64,000 bases of DNA from Gymnorhina tibicen (taxonomy: Eukaryota; Chordata; Aves; Passeriformes; Artamidae), in contig VXAZ01008167.1 in assembly GCA_013399875.1 (NCBI GenBank), positions 1,764,534-1,828,533 of the forward strand. The letters run 5' to 3'. The notes below the pieces were generated by a model. It searched no databases, was not told where the DNA came from, and saw only the letters and a program-made list of their open reading frames with translations. Of the stretch, positions 62,601-64,000 are shown piece after piece. How positions within the stretch are numbered: the first letter of the stretch is position 1; every line of letters starts with the position of its first letter. The position numbers were made by a program, and so were the translations under genes.

Positions 62601-64000
62601 TAGGTGTGGGCATCTGCAGAGACCCTTGAGGTGTCTTTAAGAGGGCTAACATAGGAACAGGCAGGAATTTTCATGTTTCAGCATAAGCTTCAATATCAAT
62701 ACCTGAACTAATCTCTAAAATGAGTTCAAACTCTCTATGTGTGTTACAATCATGTTTTTGACAGACCTAGCTGATAAAACACATTATCCTCTTAGCTATT
62801 TTCTGAACTTACATTATCAAAATACTTTTTGCAAATGGATATGATGATTGGAACTTATATTCTGGCAAAGTTATCAGTAAAGTTGTATATATTACTAAAG
62901 TACTTTTCAAGTTCTACTTTATATTGCACATTTTTAGCAAAGATGGAGACAAATATAGGCTATTCAAATGCACATCCTTTAGTAAGGTTCAGCTTTCTGC
63001 AATTGCAGGAAGGTCTTCAGATGACGGTAAAAGTGTTGTTTGCTTTTACAGCACAAAATACATGTTACAAGATAAACACACTTCATTACTCTTCATTGCT
63101 TCTTCCATGGAGATTTTAACAGTTTGTTATCATATTATAAAAAGCAAGATCTCTAATAACAATATTTAGAGATTTCTCTTAATTTTTTCTTCTAACTCAA
63201 ACACAAACCTTACTTTTCTTTAAAATCCATAAATCATCCAAATTATATGTGCTGCAGGAACTAGGCCCATGGGCTATGTATCCTATGTAACATTTGGTAC
63301 ATTTCCTGTAACTGGTAAAAGTACTACTTATTTTATTACAGTATCATAGAGTTATCAAACATTAAAAGGTTAATGAAAAACAAATCCTACTGATACGGTT
63401 AACTTACAAGGACTATTTCTGCTAACACATCCTTGCTCTCCATTTAAACACCATTTCAGTCTTTAAATATTAATATACTGCAGGTTGATTATTATTATGC
63501 TTGGAATTAAATGATCTTTGTTATATTAAAATAAACCACTAAACACTAATTTCACTGTTGAATATTCTGATGTGATATAGAGTCTGAAACTTTTTGTTAA
63601 AATTCCTCAAACCTTCAGGTTTCTTTTTTTATGTTGAAAAGCCTTATGGATTCTTAAGTAATTCAGCATCCCATTAAGACTTCTGATGACTGCAATGATA
63701 AATTTAGATGTGTCACTGGGGATTCAGGGTGCAGTTTTATCTTCAATTTAACCTGATACAACCTACTTTCCCCTCTCTGCCCCCACTCCCATATTCCTGT
63801 CCCTCCCTCACATGGTGTCTGCAGATCATGTGAATGTGCAGTGAGTTGATGTGGAAATTAACCCCATTCAAGAAAAAAAAGATTTGTTTTCTGCTGGTTT
63901 AGCAAACAGACCCATTTGTTCATGGTGATGGTACATCTGATGCGAGGAGTGCTGCCAGGTGGGAAGGGGCAAGACCCGGCCACCTACTCTTGATGGCTGC
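59631..64000. other. Unique AT-rich non-coding sequence
   Basis: About 4.4 kb without an identified gene or repeat. A perfect 9-bp inverted repeat TTACAAACT / AGTTTGTAA with loop TACT sits at 60127-60148. Frames are short (at most 96 codons at 62829-63119). The right end past 63890 becomes GC-richer, and the window ends in CCGGCCACCTACTCTTG-type sequence with no feature identified. Confidence 0.5.

Noticed and set aside
1..64000. Bacterial operons, CRISPR arrays, phage or plasmid features
   Set aside because: Coding density, repeat content (CR1 LINEs) and composition all indicate vertebrate nuclear DNA; no spaced direct repeats were seen.

Overview
The window looks like a stretch of ordinary vertebrate nuclear DNA, most likely from a bird. 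It is AT-leaning throughout and has no dense gene packing. The only recognisable families are CR1-type LINE (non-LTR) retrotransposon fragments, several ending in the avian CR1 3' tail (TTCCAACC followed by ATTCTATGATTCT-like repeats). Every CR1 copy is 5'-truncated and broken. I found no gene that can be named, no tRNA or rRNA, no intact mobile element, no CRISPR array and no bacterial or viral gene. The most economical reading is intergenic DNA or a very long intron; which of the two cannot be decided from this sequence.

Layout. 146-600 is a decayed CR1 tail (minus). 601-8245 is unique sequence with a short GT run and a clean ten-copy GAT microsatellite. 8246-9130 is the longest CR1 copy (minus), still showing the C-terminal part of the reverse-transcriptase ORF. 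9131-12024 is unique apart from a possible CR1 end at 9497. 12025-12323 is a CR1 tail (plus), and 16555-16660 an older CR1 tail. 17830-17972 is a short CR1 (minus) with an internal 12-bp duplication. 19136-19620 is a locally stop-poor block that is the best, though weak, candidate for a cryptic exon or lineage-specific coding sequence (minus). 19621-31159 holds nothing I can name.

Further right, 31160-31300 and 32212-32270 are small CR1 ends. 37791-37951 is a young-looking CR1 tail, and 38440-38800 an ancient CR1/L3-like fragment. 42433-42454 and 45591-45606 are perfect short palindromes. 47690-47880 is an isolated piece of LINE reverse transcriptase from further upstream in the element. 51094-51560 is an AT- and homeodomain-site-rich block with the texture of a conserved non-coding enhancer. 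58566-59090 (plus) and 59336-59630 (minus) are two CR1 copies arranged tail to tail, able to form an inverted repeat. The rest, to 64000, is unique AT-rich sequence.

I did not find an exciting undescribed system. The observations most worth checking are the exon-like block near 19.1-19.6 kb, the enhancer-like block near 51.1-51.6 kb, the 213-codon open frame near 54.1-54.8 kb, and the CR1 inverted pair near 59 kb. All family assignments are from remembered consensus patterns; none was confirmed by a search.
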